The notes: generated from the sequence alone by a model not told the origin. A DNA stretch of 64,000 nt from Pseudomonas sp. G2-4 (GCF_030064125.1 NZ_CP125957.1:248001-312000); one strand, 5' to 3'. Numbered from the stretch's first letter, positions 9,929 to 18,656 are shown. A program made the numbers and translations.

Positions 9929-11035
9929 ATGACAACGTTGCACAGCACGCCCCGCGCGGATGGTTTCCACATGCCTGCCGAGTGGGCGACGCAGACCCAG
10001 GTCTGGATGATCTGGCCTGAGCGCCCGGACAACTGGCGCCTGGGCGGCAAACCGGCGCAGGCCGCCCACGTGGCAGTGGCCAAGGCCATCGCCCGCTTCG
10101 AACCGGTGACCGTGGCGGTGTCCGCGGCCCAGTACGAAAACGCCCGGGCGCGCCTCGACGTGCCGAATATCCGCTTGGTGGAGATGTCCAGCGACGACGC
10201 TTGGGTCCGCGACACAGGCCCGACGTTCGTGATCAATGACAACGGTGAAGTGCGCGGCGTCAACTGGGATTTCAACGCCTGGGGCGGTTTCGACGGTGGC
10301 CTGTATTCGCCATGGAACCGTGATTCGCAAGTGGCCAGCAAGATCCTCGAGATCGAGCGCAGCCCGCGTTACCGCACCGAAGGTTTTGTGCTTGAGGGCG
10401 GCTCGATCCATGTCGATGGCGAAGGCACTCTGCTCACTACCGAAGAATGCTTGCTCAACCGCAATCGCAATTCGCACTTGAGCCGTGAAGACATCGAAGC
10501 CGTGCTCAGCGCGCAGTTGGCGGTGGACAAGATCATCTGGCTGCCGGATGGTCTGTTCAATGACGAAACCGACGGCCATGTGGATAACTTCTGCTGCTAC
10601 GTGCGTCCTGGCGAGGTGTTGTTGGCCTGGACTGACGATCCGCAGGATCCGAACTACAGCCGTTGCCACGCGGCGATGGACGTACTGCAAAACAGCACCG
10701 ACGCCAAGGGGCGCTCGTTCGTAGTGCACAAGATGCCGATTCCGGGGCCGTTGTATGCCACCGAAGAAGAGTGTGCCGGTGTCGATGCGGTGGAGGGCTC
10801 CCAGGAACGTAATCCATCGGTGCGGCTGGCCGGTTCCTACGTGAATTTCCTGATCGTCAATGGCGGCATCATCGCGCCGAGTTTTGACGATCCGCTGGAT
10901 GGCCCGGCCAGAGAGCTGCTGCAGCGCCTGTTCCCACAGCATGAAGTGGTCATGGTACCGGGGCGCGAACTGTTACTGGGGGGCGGGAATATTCATTGCC
11001 TTACCCAACAGCAACCTGCGCCGCGGGCAAAATGA
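9929..11035 (+). CDS. aguA: Agmatine deiminase AguA
   Basis: 368 residues, a guanidino-group-modifying enzyme (PPAD family) that hydrolyses agmatine to N-carbamoylputrescine and ammonia. Family markers: [22 protein letters not shown] at the N-terminus with an intervening few residues, [17 protein letters not shown], the [12 protein letters not shown] block, DGHVDNF and the catalytic Cys in [13 protein letters not shown] near the C-terminus. With aguB it completes agmatine-to-putrescine conversion. Confidence 0.96.
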   Translation: MTTLHSTPRADGFHMPAEWATQTQVWMIWPERPDNWRLGGKPAQAAHVAVAKAIARFEPVTVAVSAAQYENARARLDVPNIRLVEMSSDDAWVRDTGPTFVINDNGEVRGVNWDFNAWGGFDGGLYSPWNRDSQVASKILEIERSPRYRTEGFVLEGGSIHVDGEGTLLTTEECLLNRNRNSHLSREDIEAVLSAQLAVDKIIWLPDGLFNDETDGHVDNFCCYVRPGEVLLAWTDDPQDPNYSRCHAAMDVLQNSTDAKGRSFVVHKMPIPGPLYATEEECAGVDAVEGSQERNPSVRLAGSYVNFLIVNGGIIAPSFDDPLDGPARELLQRLFPQHEVVMVPGRELLLGGGNIHCLTQQQPAPRAK

Positions 11036-11105
11036 GTGGTGATGTAACAGCCGAGTGATATCGGCCGCACCGGCTCTACACCGGCGTTTTTGGATCCATC
11101 CTGGC

Positions 11106-11139
11106 AAGCCCGCGGCCCGATTGGCGCGCGGGCTTTTTT
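11106..11139 (+). terminator. Intrinsic terminator after aguA
   Basis: AAGCCCGCG and CGCGGGCTT form a 9-bp stem with a 12-nt loop, followed by a run of T. Confidence 0.85.
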
Positions 11140-11277
11140 GTGCCTGTTTATTGGCGCGACGGACACATTGGCATAGCTCTTGTATCAGCCAGTCAGCAGT
11201 TCTGGGGAGAGAACTGAGTTGTTTTGTCATAAACCTTGGATAAATTGGCCGCTCATCAACCAGGAGAGGGCGCTGGA

Positions 11278-11478
11278 ATGAATATGATAAGCGAGCGCAC
11301 ATGCCATCCCTTGGCCGTTAATGGTGAGTCGCTTCAAGCCTTGGCCCAGTGGTTGAAGTCCAACGGGACGCGTCAGATCAGAGAGCCTGATCCGCGGCGG
11401 ATAATCGTTGAGCGTTACCCCGCTGGCTTGTTCAGCGAGGCGGAGCTGGAAGCGTTATGGGATGTGATGCAAGGATAG
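11278..11478 (+). CDS. Small conserved-looking protein, unknown function
   Basis: 66 residues, starting at the ATG preceded by CAGGAGAGGG (strong RBS). It contains a short helical pattern and ends in FSEAELEALWDVMQG. No domain recognised. It sits between two terminators, so it is probably a single-gene transcript. A longer in-frame start at 11236 lacks an RBS. Confidence 0.6.
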   Translation: MNMISERTCHPLAVNGESLQALAQWLKSNGTRQIREPDPRRIIVERYPAGLFSEAELEALWDVMQG

Positions 11479-11496
11479 AATTCGATGGATTGATAA

Positions 11497-11528
11497 AAAG
11501 CGCTGGCCGGGATGGCAGCGCTTTTTTT
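11497..11528 (+). terminator. Intrinsic terminator of the small gene
   Basis: AAAGCGCTG and CAGCGCTTT form a perfect 9-bp stem around a 10-nt loop, followed by seven T. Confidence 0.85.
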
Positions 11529-11682
11529 GTGGGCGATGGACGCGCGATCAACGTCTGCGCCTCGACAGCTTCTTGGACATTTTTTGCCTGATTTCAGGCG
11601 ATTCATGAAATTGACACGCTGTTAAGGGCGCGACTAGGATTCGTCCACGCCTGTGGCGAACAGCCATGACTCTTAAATAATA

Positions 11683-11726
11683 AAAAGGCCCGACACGATC
11701 ATTCGTGGGCGGGCCTTTTCATTATT
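11683..11726. terminator. Bidirectional-looking hairpin upstream of the porin gene
   Basis: AAAAGGCCCG and CGGGCCTTTT enclose a second stem CACGA/TCGTG with loop TCAT. It is flanked by A- and T-rich tracts on both sides, so it can terminate in either direction. It lies about 90 bp before the oprD-family gene. The rest of 11529-11814 is leader/promoter DNA with no other gene. Confidence 0.65.
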
Positions 11727-11814
11727 TTCAGGAGCAAGAGTCCGAAAAAGAGCGCAAAAGCGCCATTTCGGCTGCCAGTCGCAGTGCGTATCAACCCGTA
11801 CAAGGAAAATAAAC

Positions 11815-13101
11815 ATGTTGAATAAGCGCATTGGTTTGATCGCACTGGGGATTTTGAGCACGACACACGCCATGGCCAACGACCAGGCCGAGTCCAAGGG
11901 GTTCGTTGAAGACAGCAGCCTGAAGGTGCTGTTGCGCAACGCTTACATGAACCGCGACTACAAAGATGGTAACGAAGACAAAGCCGAATGGGGCCAGGCG
12001 GCCATCGGGACGTTCTCGTCCGGTTTCACCCAGGGCACCGTGGGCGTCGGCGTGGACGCTTTCGGCCTGTACGCGCTGCGTCTGGACGGCGGCAAGGGTC
12101 GCTCGGGCGCACAAGGCATCGACTTCTTCAAGCAGGGCGACAGTGGCAACGCGGCCGATGACCTGTCCAGGTTTGGCGCAGCGGTCAAGTTCCGTGTCTC
12201 TAATACGGTGCTGGCCTACGGTGACCAGATGCCGGCCCTGCCGGTGCTGAACTATGACAATTCGCGCCTGCTGCCGGAAAGCTACACCGGCACGCTGATC
12301 ACGTCCAAAGAGATCAAGGGCCTGGAACTGAACGCCGGTCGTTTCACCGCTGAATCGCGCAAGAGCGCCGAAGGCCGTGACAGCGGCGGCCTGAAGTCGA
12401 TCAACGTATTGGGCGGCAGCTATCAGTTCACCGAGCAGTTCAAGGCTTCGCTCTATGCCTCGGATGTCGAGGACGTCTTGAAGAAGCAGTACGTGAACGC
12501 CAACTATGTGTTCCCGCTGGCCAAGGATCAGTCCCTGACCCTGGACTTCAACGGCTATCGCACCAAGCTGGACAACGGCTACGTTCGCGAAAACAACGTC
12601 ACCGGCGACGACAACAAGATCTGGAGCCTGGCTGCCACCTTCGCCACCGGTGCGCACAGCTTCACGCTCGCCCATCAGCGCAGCACCGGCGACAGCAACC
12701 TGGGTTATGCCTATGGCGGCTATCAGCGCGGACAGAACCGCGTGGGTGACGGCGGCAATACGATCTACCTGGCCAACTCCTACTGGTCCGACTTCAATGC
12801 TGAAGACGAACGCAGCTGGCAGCTGGGCTACGGCCTGGATTTCACCACCTTCGGTGTTCCGGGCCTGACCTATAACGTCGCTTACGTGCGTGGCGATAAC
12901 ATCACCACCTCCACCAGCGAAGGCGGCACCGAGCGCGAGATCTTCAATCAGTTCAAGTACGTGGTCCAGGGCGGCCCGGCCAAGGACTTGAGCGTAAGGT
13001 TGCGCAGCTCGATCCTGCGTGTATCGCAGAAGTCCAGCGAGTACAACGTCAGCGGCAACGAAGTGCGGGTGTTCGTGGATTATCCGATCAGCGTCTTCTG
13101 A
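11815..13101 (+). CDS. OprD-family outer-membrane porin
   Basis: 428 residues. A signal peptide with hydrophobic core IGLIALGILS and cleavage after AMA (about residue 22). The mature protein has the OprD-family N-terminus (FVEDSSLKVLLRNAYMNRDY), alternating amphipathic strands, the conserved GFTQGTVGVGVDAFG block and the C-terminal aromatic residue (SVF) needed for BAM insertion. OprD porins are substrate-selective channels for amino acids, peptides or aromatic acids; the substrate here cannot be told from sequence. A strong terminator follows. It stands alone as a transcription unit. Confidence 0.9.
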   Translation: MLNKRIGLIALGILSTTHAMANDQAESKGFVEDSSLKVLLRNAYMNRDYKDGNEDKAEWGQAAIGTFSSGFTQGTVGVGVDAFGLYALRLDGGKGRSGAQGIDFFKQGDSGNAADDLSRFGAAVKFRVSNTVLAYGDQMPALPVLNYDNSRLLPESYTGTLITSKEIKGLELNAGRFTAESRKSAEGRDSGGLKSINVLGGSYQFTEQFKASLYASDVEDVLKKQYVNANYVFPLAKDQSLTLDFNGYRTKLDNGYVRENNVTGDDNKIWSLAATFATGAHSFTLAHQRSTGDSNLGYAYGGYQRGQNRVGDGGNTIYLANSYWSDFNAEDERSWQLGYGLDFTTFGVPGLTYNVAYVRGDNITTSTSEGGTEREIFNQFKYVVQGGPAKDLSVRLRSSILRVSQKSSEYNVSGNEVRVFVDYPISVF

Positions 13102-13129
13102 TCCTTGATCGCGCTATAAGCGCCTGATG

Positions 13130-13160
13130 AAAACCCCCGACCGAAAGTTCGGGGGTTTTT
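13130..13160 (+). terminator. Intrinsic terminator after the porin gene
   Basis: AAAACCCCCGA and TCGGGGGTTTT form an 11-bp stem with an 8-nt loop and a T-run. Confidence 0.9.
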
Positions 13161-13336
13161 GGCTTTTATGGCCACGAATTCCGCTGTAATTGGCTTTTTT
13201 TCCGCGAAAAAGTCGTACTAATTGCGCTTCATCCACCGTTTCAAGCACGACTTGAAATGCCTCAAATTCTTTCTCATGGACGTAAATCCTGGACCCACTA
13301 GATTAGGCCGCTCAACGCAGTGGAGACCTATAAAAA

Positions 13337-14083
13337 ATGATCGTTCTGAACAAGGAAGTGGGCGAAGCGCTACGACGTGACAAATACGTCAACGTCCGCG
13401 GTGGAGACTTCAACCTCTACGGTCATTTCGGCGACTTTGTCCGGCTGACCAAAAGCTGGGAAAACATGGAGCCCGACAGCTACTACGGCCAGGCCGAGTC
13501 AGGCATGCGTTTTCGCCGCTACAGCGACTTCGAATACAACCCCACGACCCGTGAGCTCAAGCAGCTTGAGCACCGGGCCTACGTTCAGTCCAAGGCCAAC
13601 AACAGCTATGTTGGTGGACTGGAGCGGCACTTCGAGGACTTCTCCAACGAAGTGATCAACTCGCCGGTGATGCGCAGCCTGATCGACACGGACTTCGAGG
13701 TATACAAGAATGTCCTGCCGCAGGAACTGCACGATGAAATCTGGCAGTGCCAGATCCATCAGATCCGCATCGAGATCAAGCCGGGCAAGCAGCTGGAAAT
13801 CACCCCGGAAGGTATTCATTGCGACGGCTACCCGTTCAGCGGCGTGCACTTCTGGGGCCGCCATAATGTGGCGGGTGCCGAAAGCCGTTTGTACAGCGCC
13901 CAGGAAGAACAGCTGGCGGCGACGACCTACGAGGACATCCTCGACACCACATTCTTCCTTGATCGTGACATGCGCCATTACGTGACCACGGCCCGCAATG
14001 TTCACGCCCATGAAATGGCGTTCAGGCAAATCCTGGCCATTTCCTTCTCGCGGCCCGGGACCGCTTTCGACATTGTTCGCTGA
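13337..14083 (+). CDS. 2-oxoglutarate/Fe(II) dioxygenase of the amino-acid hydroxylase type (PF10014-like)
   Basis: 248 residues. The core carries HCDGYPFSGVHFWGRHNVAG, with the iron-binding H-x-D pair, then ESRLYSAQEEQ, DTTFFLDRD and a distal His/Arg region (VHAHEM, ISFSRPG) as in the family that includes Bacillus L-isoleucine 4-hydroxylase. Likely reaction: hydroxylation of a free amino acid (Ile, Leu, Met or similar) with 2-oxoglutarate and O2. It is followed 13 nt later by a GNAT gene and the azlC/azlD exporter genes, suggesting make-modify-export of a hydroxy amino acid. The substrate is inferred, not shown. Confidence 0.78.
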   Translation: MIVLNKEVGEALRRDKYVNVRGGDFNLYGHFGDFVRLTKSWENMEPDSYYGQAESGMRFRRYSDFEYNPTTRELKQLEHRAYVQSKANNSYVGGLERHFEDFSNEVINSPVMRSLIDTDFEVYKNVLPQELHDEIWQCQIHQIRIEIKPGKQLEITPEGIHCDGYPFSGVHFWGRHNVAGAESRLYSAQEEQLAATTYEDILDTTFFLDRDMRHYVTTARNVHAHEMAFRQILAISFSRPGTAFDIVR

Positions 14084-14096
14084 ACGGATCGAACCC

Positions 14097-14534
14097 ATGG
14101 ACGACTCGGTGCAGCAGGTGCTGTTGCGCCGGGCACTGGTCAAGGATGCCGAACGACTGGAGCAGTTTTTTCGCGGATTCAACGAAGTGTCGTTCTGCGA
14201 ATGGCAGGATGCCCGATTCCTGCGAGGTGTATTGTTGCAGGACACCACCACCGCCTACCTGGCCGTCGATGCCGGCGGTGAAGTGGTCGGTGCGGTCATC
14301 GGTGGCATGCTTGGCACCCGCGGCACGATCAATCACCTGGCCGTCAGCCCGGCGCATCGCACCCGAGGCCTGGGCCAGCGCCTGGTGGAGGCGGCTTCGG
14401 CCGACATGAAACGGGTGGGCGTGCTGCGCATGTTCCTGTTCGTCGACGATGCTAACCTGGCCGGCAAGCGCTTCTGGGCTGCCCAAGGGTTCTGTGAGCC
14501 CCGGGGTGAAATCACTTTCGAGAGGGATTTATGA
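14097..14534 (+). CDS. GNAT family N-acetyltransferase
   Basis: 145 residues. The acetyl-CoA loop HRTRGLGQRLVEAA (R/Q-x-x-G-x-G/A type) and the preceding INHLAVSPAHR strand identify GNAT. The ATG at 14097 is chosen because it gives a normal N-terminus (LLRRALVKDAERL); an upstream in-frame start would lie inside the dioxygenase gene. The stop overlaps the azlC start (ATGA). By context it may acetylate the hydroxy amino acid made by the upstream dioxygenase or protect against an amino-acid analogue. The acceptor is unknown. Confidence 0.82.
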   Translation: MDDSVQQVLLRRALVKDAERLEQFFRGFNEVSFCEWQDARFLRGVLLQDTTTAYLAVDAGGEVVGAVIGGMLGTRGTINHLAVSPAHRTRGLGQRLVEAASADMKRVGVLRMFLFVDDANLAGKRFWAAQGFCEPRGEITFERDL

Positions 14535-15244
14535 ACAAGACTTCCAGCCAGCCGCTGGCAGTCGAACCACAAGCCTCGCGTACCTTTGCTGAAGCCAGTC
14601 CGGTGGTAGCGGGTTATTTCACGGTTTCGTTTGTGTTCGGTCTGATGGCGGTCAACGCCGGGTTACCCCTGTGGTTGCCTGTGGCGATGTGCCTGTTCGT
14701 CTATGCGGGCGCTTCGCAATTCGCGGCGTTGGCGTTGATTTCCAGCGGCGCCTCGCTGACCACCATCGTGCTCACCACATTCTTGATCAATGCGCGGCAC
14801 ATGCTGATGTCGGTCTATATGGCCAAGGCTTTGCGAGCGCTGGGGCTCAGTCGTTTCGAGCGCTGGTGCTACGCGGCGGGCCTCACGGATGAGTCGTTTG
14901 CCTTTCACAGCGTCAAGCTCGGCAGCGGGGCGCCGGTGAGTGTGCGTTACCTGATCGGCTTCAACCTGTTTTGTCACACCTCATGGGTGCTCGGCGGCTT
15001 GTTGGGCGCCGTGTGTGCGCAATACGCAGCGCACCTGATCAAGTACCAGCTCGATTACGCCCTGACCGCCATGATGCTCTATGTGCTGGTTTCGTTGTGC
15101 AACACCCGTAACAAATTGATTGCGGCCCTGGCGGCTGTCGTCTGCATGGGCGCGCTGAGCCTGATGGGTAGCTCGCCGTTCAATGTTTTCATCGCCACGT
15201 TCGTTGGCTGCGGGGTGGGCGTATGCCTGACCAAACGTTCCTGA
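14531..15244 (+). CDS. azlC: AzlC-family branched-chain amino acid exporter, large subunit
   Basis: 237 residues with about six or seven membrane segments. AzlC signatures: the N-terminal ASPVVAGYFTVSFVFGLMA, YAGASQFAALALI, LINARHMLMSVYMA and LTDESFAF. It pairs with AzlD (BrnE type) to export branched-chain amino acids or analogues such as azaleucine. Start codon coupled to the GNAT gene; its 3' end overlaps azlD by 22 nt. Confidence 0.92.
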   Translation: MNKTSSQPLAVEPQASRTFAEASPVVAGYFTVSFVFGLMAVNAGLPLWLPVAMCLFVYAGASQFAALALISSGASLTTIVLTTFLINARHMLMSVYMAKALRALGLSRFERWCYAAGLTDESFAFHSVKLGSGAPVSVRYLIGFNLFCHTSWVLGGLLGAVCAQYAAHLIKYQLDYALTAMMLYVLVSLCNTRNKLIAALAAVVCMGALSLMGSSPFNVFIATFVGCGVGVCLTKRS

Positions 15245-15540
15245 TCCTGGTTGTCGTGCTGATGATGGCCGTGACGTTCCTGCCACGTGCCCTGCCGTTG
15301 CAGGTCAACACCGAAAACTGGCCGCCTTTCGTCGCTCGCGCCCTGGAATATCTGCCGGTGGCGATCGTGGCTGCCATCAGCCTCACCCCACTGTTGATCA
15401 AGGATCAGCAGATACAACTCGATCGACCGGAGTTTTATGCCGCGATTCCGACGCTGTTATGTGCGTATTTCAGCCGCAACCTGTTTCTCAGTGTGGCGGT
15501 GGGCACGGCGGCGTACATCGCGCTCGGTTCGTTCCTGTAG
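15223..15540 (+). CDS. azlD: AzlD-family small exporter subunit
   Basis: 105 residues, four membrane segments. AzlD hallmarks FLPRALPL (residues 19-26) and YLPVAIVAAI. It overlaps azlC at its 5' end and the convergent LysR gene by 84 nt at its 3' end. Confidence 0.9.
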   Translation: MPDQTFLILVVVLMMAVTFLPRALPLQVNTENWPPFVARALEYLPVAIVAAISLTPLLIKDQQIQLDRPEFYAAIPTLLCAYFSRNLFLSVAVGTAAYIALGSFL

Positions 15541-16383
15541 CGTCAGGTCTACCACATCATGCAGCGCCTGGCCGGACAGCTCTGGATTGTTCACCGCCAG
15601 GCGAACCTCGAGGAAATCCTCGAAGTCCGGGAAAATCGCCAAGCCGTTGCGCAGCGCCGCTTCCCTGGACACCAGCCCCAGGCCATCGAGCTGAGTGATC
15701 AACGACAACGTCAGCGTTTCACTGCAGGAATACACCATCCGCTGGCTCGACCCGTATTCACCCAGGCCCGCATCGAGAAAGCGAAGGAAGCTGTGGGAAT
15801 AGGGGCATTCTTCTGCCGGACGCACCTGAAGCTTGTCGCCGAGCAAACCGAGGGAATCGTCCTCGTCGCCACAATGGGCACCGACCACCCGCACCTGTAC
15901 GTCTGGCATGGTGATGCTGGAAAAACCGCTTTGCTGTGGTCCGATCAGGATCGCCAAGTCAAAGTCTTCGTTCTTGAGCTTGCTCAAGTTTTCCATCGAC
16001 TCGGCGTAACTGAACTCCAGCTGGTACTGGGGGAACACAGCGATCAACCGATCGATCATCCGTCGGTTGAACTCCGCCGGCAGGGTGGTATTGAGCGCCG
16101 CTTTCAGCGTGCGCTGCCGGGGCGTCTTGAGTGCCGCGACTTTCTCCTCCAGCTGTCGCGTGGCCACCAGCACCTGATCCATAAAAGGAGTCAGTTCCGA
16201 GCCTTGGCTCGTCAACGTCAGACCCTTGTTCGACCGTCGGAACAGGCGGAAACCGAACTGTTCCTCGACCTTGTTCAGCTGCGCCGCCAATGCCTGCACC
16301 GTGAGGCATGAATGCTCGGCAGCCGCCGACAACGAGCCGGTCTGCACGATGCGCATGAGGTTGCGTAGAATTCTGCTATCCAT
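15457..16383 (-). CDS. LysR-family transcriptional regulator
   Basis: 308 residues. The N-terminal winged HTH (residues 1-60) has the LTT pattern LRNLMRIVQTGSLSAAAE and FGFRLFRRSNKGLTLT, followed by a substrate-binding domain (about 90-295). It is convergent with the dioxygenase-GNAT-azlCD unit; its last 28 codons overlap azlD on the opposite strand. The tail past VDLTLQ (residues 286-308) is rich in charged residues and reads antisense to the azlD end, so it may be an acquired extension. It probably regulates the adjacent amino-acid module, although LysR targets are usually divergent. Confidence 0.85.
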   Translation of the reverse strand: MDSRILRNLMRIVQTGSLSAAAEHSCLTVQALAAQLNKVEEQFGFRLFRRSNKGLTLTSQGSELTPFMDQVLVATRQLEEKVAALKTPRQRTLKAALNTTLPAEFNRRMIDRLIAVFPQYQLEFSYAESMENLSKLKNEDFDLAILIGPQQSGFSSITMPDVQVRVVGAHCGDEDDSLGLLGDKLQVRPAEECPYSHSFLRFLDAGLGEYGSSQRMVYSCSETLTLSLITQLDGLGLVSREAALRNGLAIFPDFEDFLEVRLAVNNPELSGQALHDVVDLTLQERTERDVRRRAHRHTEKQVAAEIRT

Positions 16384-16801
16384 GGGGTAATGCCCTCTGC
16401 ATAAGTGGGCTCGCTATTGTTGTGCCTGGCCGACCCAGGCAGTGCACGCTGGCTATCATCATGCACCTTGCCACGGTTGTCGCGAATTTGTGCTGAAAAG
16501 CGCCGACAGGCGATGGTTGGAGCTTATGCGGGATTTGGGGATTTTGCCCAGTCGATCCTGACCGGGACCAGCAAGTGGTGCCGTATGCAGGCGACCCCTG
16601 CGAAAAATCCTGCATGAGTCTCCGAGAGGTCTCAAGGGATGTGGTGGATCGTTCTGATATCCGAATCGGGAAACTCAGGCTGAAATACTCCATGTAGCAC
16701 AGCCGATGTCCAACCTGTCTTTATGTCCGTATTAGGCCGCTTATCCAGCTGACGTTGACCCATGACGGCAGTCCCACCACAATGTCTTGAGGTAGCGCCA
16801 A
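16384..16801. other. Intergenic region without recognised genes
   Basis: About 420 bp between the LysR gene start and the toxin-antitoxin promoter. It should contain the LysR promoter on the minus strand. I see no convincing ORF, tRNA or terminator in it; the short open frames lack RBSs. Confidence 0.5.
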
Positions 16802-16811
16802 TGTAGCTACA
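16802..16811. promoter_or_regulatory. Palindromic candidate operator of the RelB-type locus
   Basis: TGTAGCTACA, a perfect 10-bp palindrome 22 bp before the antitoxin ATG, is placed as expected for antitoxin autorepression by a ribbon-helix-helix RelB/DinJ protein. Confidence 0.45.
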
Positions 16812-16833
16812 AATTTGACGATGAGGTTCTTTC

Positions 16834-17124
16834 ATGGGGGCATTATTAAAAACCACCGACGTACGTTGCCGCATTGATGAAGACTTAAAAGCCCGCGCCA
16901 CAGAGGTTTTGAATGCCTGTGGCTTAAGTGTTAGCGATGCGATGCGTCTTTTCCTGCGACAAGTCGTTGAGACTCAGGGACTTCCATTCGAAGTGCGAGT
17001 GCCTTCGGACAAGACTGCTCGGGCCATGATGGAGGCGAAAGATATCCGTCAACGGTTCGACTCGATAGAAGACATGCTGAGAGAGGCTGATGGCGAGACC
17101 GGGGGAAAAACAAAAACGCGCTGA
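16834..17124 (+). CDS. RelB/DinJ-family antitoxin
   Basis: 96 residues. The N-terminal ribbon-helix-helix has the RelB/DinJ pattern TTDVRCRIDEDLKARATEVL and GLSVSDAMRLFLRQVV (split here by a few residues), then a C-terminal toxin-wrapping segment. It binds its operator and neutralises the downstream RNase. It overlaps the toxin gene by 35 nt. Start ATG at 16834. Confidence 0.9.
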   Translation: MGALLKTTDVRCRIDEDLKARATEVLNACGLSVSDAMRLFLRQVVETQGLPFEVRVPSDKTARAMMEAKDIRQRFDSIEDMLREADGETGGKTKTR

Positions 17125-17404
17125 ACTGCCGAAGCAATGTGCGTATACATCCGAATTCAAAAAGTCCTGGGAGCGTTACAAACGAGCCGGACGACGCGAT
17201 ATGAATGAGGTCCGTCATGTGATGGTCATGCTGTTTTTGGGGGAACAGTTACCGGCCGAATTTATGGATCACGCCTTGACCGGTAACTGGAGTGGCTTTC
17301 GAGAGTGTCACATCGGTGGGGACTTTCTTCTGATTTATGAACACTCCCGTTCGGATTTGATTACGTTTGTAGATCTGGGCAGTCATTCCGAATTGTTCAA
17401 ATGA
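17090..17404 (+). CDS. YafQ/RelE-family mRNA interferase toxin
   Basis: 104 residues. RelE-fold features: FKKSWERYKRAGRRD, DHALTGNWSGFRECHIGGDFLLIY and a C-terminal DLGSHSELF (YafQ toxins have a similar conserved C-terminal block with the catalytic His). Family members cleave mRNA on the ribosome. A start at 17090 overlaps the antitoxin gene; the ORF may start at a later codon because the first 15 residues are atypical. Confidence 0.87.
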   Translation: MARPGEKQKRAELPKQCAYTSEFKKSWERYKRAGRRDMNEVRHVMVMLFLGEQLPAEFMDHALTGNWSGFRECHIGGDFLLIYEHSRSDLITFVDLGSHSELFK

Positions 17405-17438
17405 GGATCGGGTAGGCTGAACAATATCGATTTATTAG

Positions 17439-17450
17439 TTCGCTTGCGAA
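17439..17450. promoter_or_regulatory. Palindrome in the Xre/RES promoter region
   Basis: TTCGC-TT-GCGAA, extended to nine of ten symmetric positions by flanking TTA/TAA, lies 74 bp before the antitoxin ATG in an AT-rich stretch. It is a candidate operator for the Xre-type antitoxin. Confidence 0.45.
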
Positions 17451-17523
17451 TTAAATATTAAAAAACATCCATATCTGTACTATTCTCTACGCATCACCCC
17501 TGCTACAAAGGAGCCCAAACCCC

Positions 17524-17934
17524 ATGGCTACTTCCTCGATTACCCTCAACGCCCAGCAACAATTGGACTCCCCGGACGCGGGTCGAGTCGCGTTGAAGTT
17601 TTTCTTCAACCTCATGGAGCTCTGGGGTTGCAGCGTCGAGCAGCAGCGCATACTGCTGGGCAAGGTGGGAAATACGACTTTCTACAAATACAAACAGCTG
17701 CCGGAAAACGTCAGGTTGCCTCGCGATACCCTGGAGCGGATCTCCTACCTCATGGGCATTCACAAGGCGCTGAGCATCATCTTCAGCAACAGCCGGGACC
17801 GTGCGTACCAGTGGGTCAGCAGCCCCAACACCGCGGCACCGTTCAACGGCCAATCGGCCCTGTCCTACATGCTGGCCGGTCGGGTGGTGGACATTGCCGA
17901 CGTGCGCCGCTACCTCGATGGAGTGCGCGGTTGA
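17524..17934 (+). CDS. Xre/ParS/MbcA-type antitoxin
   Basis: 136 residues. An N-terminal Xre-like HTH region (about residues 20-75) and the C-terminal MbcA/ParS toxin-binding region with INSNRDRAYQW-like FSNSRDRAYQWVSSPNTA and SALSYMLAGRVVDIADVRRYL. This pairs with RES-domain toxins. The ATG follows AAGGAG. Its stop overlaps the toxin start (TGATG). Confidence 0.9.
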   Translation: MATSSITLNAQQQLDSPDAGRVALKFFFNLMELWGCSVEQQRILLGKVGNTTFYKYKQLPENVRLPRDTLERISYLMGIHKALSIIFSNSRDRAYQWVSSPNTAAPFNGQSALSYMLAGRVVDIADVRRYLDGVRG

Positions 17935-18611
17935 TGACGCCCCCTTTGGCTGACCCGCAATGGAAGCGGGCCTATCGGATCGTCAACAGCAGCTTTCCGC
18001 CGATCTCGCTGTTCGAAGACGTACTCGACCCTGAGGATTTGCCCACGGCCTATGCCCTGGAAGCGCTGACCAATGATCGACTGATGGAAGAGGCCGGCGT
18101 GCTGTCCCGGGTTCGTCCCGAGGACCGTATTTCCGGGCCCGGCACTTCACCCGTGATGGCGGCGTTTACCCACATCGGCAAAAGCAGCCGTTTCAGCGAT
18201 GGCACCTTTGGCGTCTATTACGCGGCCAGCAGCCAGGAAGCCGCCATCGCCGAGACCTGTTACCACCAGGCGCGATTTCTCGGGGCAACCAACGAGCCGG
18301 ACCTGGAGTTGACCATGCGCACCTACGTCAACAAGGTCGTCAAACCCTTGCACGACATCCGCCATGACTACTCGCACCTCCACAATCCGGACCCCACCGC
18401 CTACGGCCCGTCACAGGTGTTCGCCCGGCAGCTGCGGGAAACCTTGTCCTGGGGGCTGCTGTACAACAGCGTCCGCCTGGCCGGCCACGAATGCGTTGCC
18501 GCGTTTCGCCCGCCAGCGGTGTCGGTGCCGGTGCAGGGTAAGCATATCCGGTATGTCTGGAGTGCCCAGAAGCGGGAGATTTCGTTTGTATTCGAGGTGA
18601 GCGAGGTTTGA
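17934..18611 (+). CDS. RES-domain toxin (NAD+-degrading family)
   Basis: 225 residues. The RES domain includes the N-terminal Arg region (YRIVNSSFPP), DGTFGVYYAASSQEAAIAET and the SQVFARQLRETLSWGLLYNSVR block. Characterised RES toxins deplete NAD+ when freed from their Xre partner. The start at 17934 overlaps the antitoxin stop; an open frame extends further upstream but inside the antitoxin gene. Confidence 0.9.
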   Translation: MTPPLADPQWKRAYRIVNSSFPPISLFEDVLDPEDLPTAYALEALTNDRLMEEAGVLSRVRPEDRISGPGTSPVMAAFTHIGKSSRFSDGTFGVYYAASSQEAAIAETCYHQARFLGATNEPDLELTMRTYVNKVVKPLHDIRHDYSHLHNPDPTAYGPSQVFARQLRETLSWGLLYNSVRLAGHECVAAFRPPAVSVPVQGKHIRYVWSAQKREISFVFEVSEV

Positions 18612-18612
18612 A

Positions 18613-18656
18613 AAGGGCTGCTACGCAGCCCAGCGGGAGCAAGCTCCCTCGCCGCA
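18613..18656. repeat. REP-type repeat, left of chemoreceptor gene
   Basis: The core GGGAGC-AA-GCTCCC (18635-18648) is preceded by a GGGCTGC/GCAGCCC hairpin. An inverted copy lies at 20404-20447 and a third copy at 21730-21773. Confidence 0.8.
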
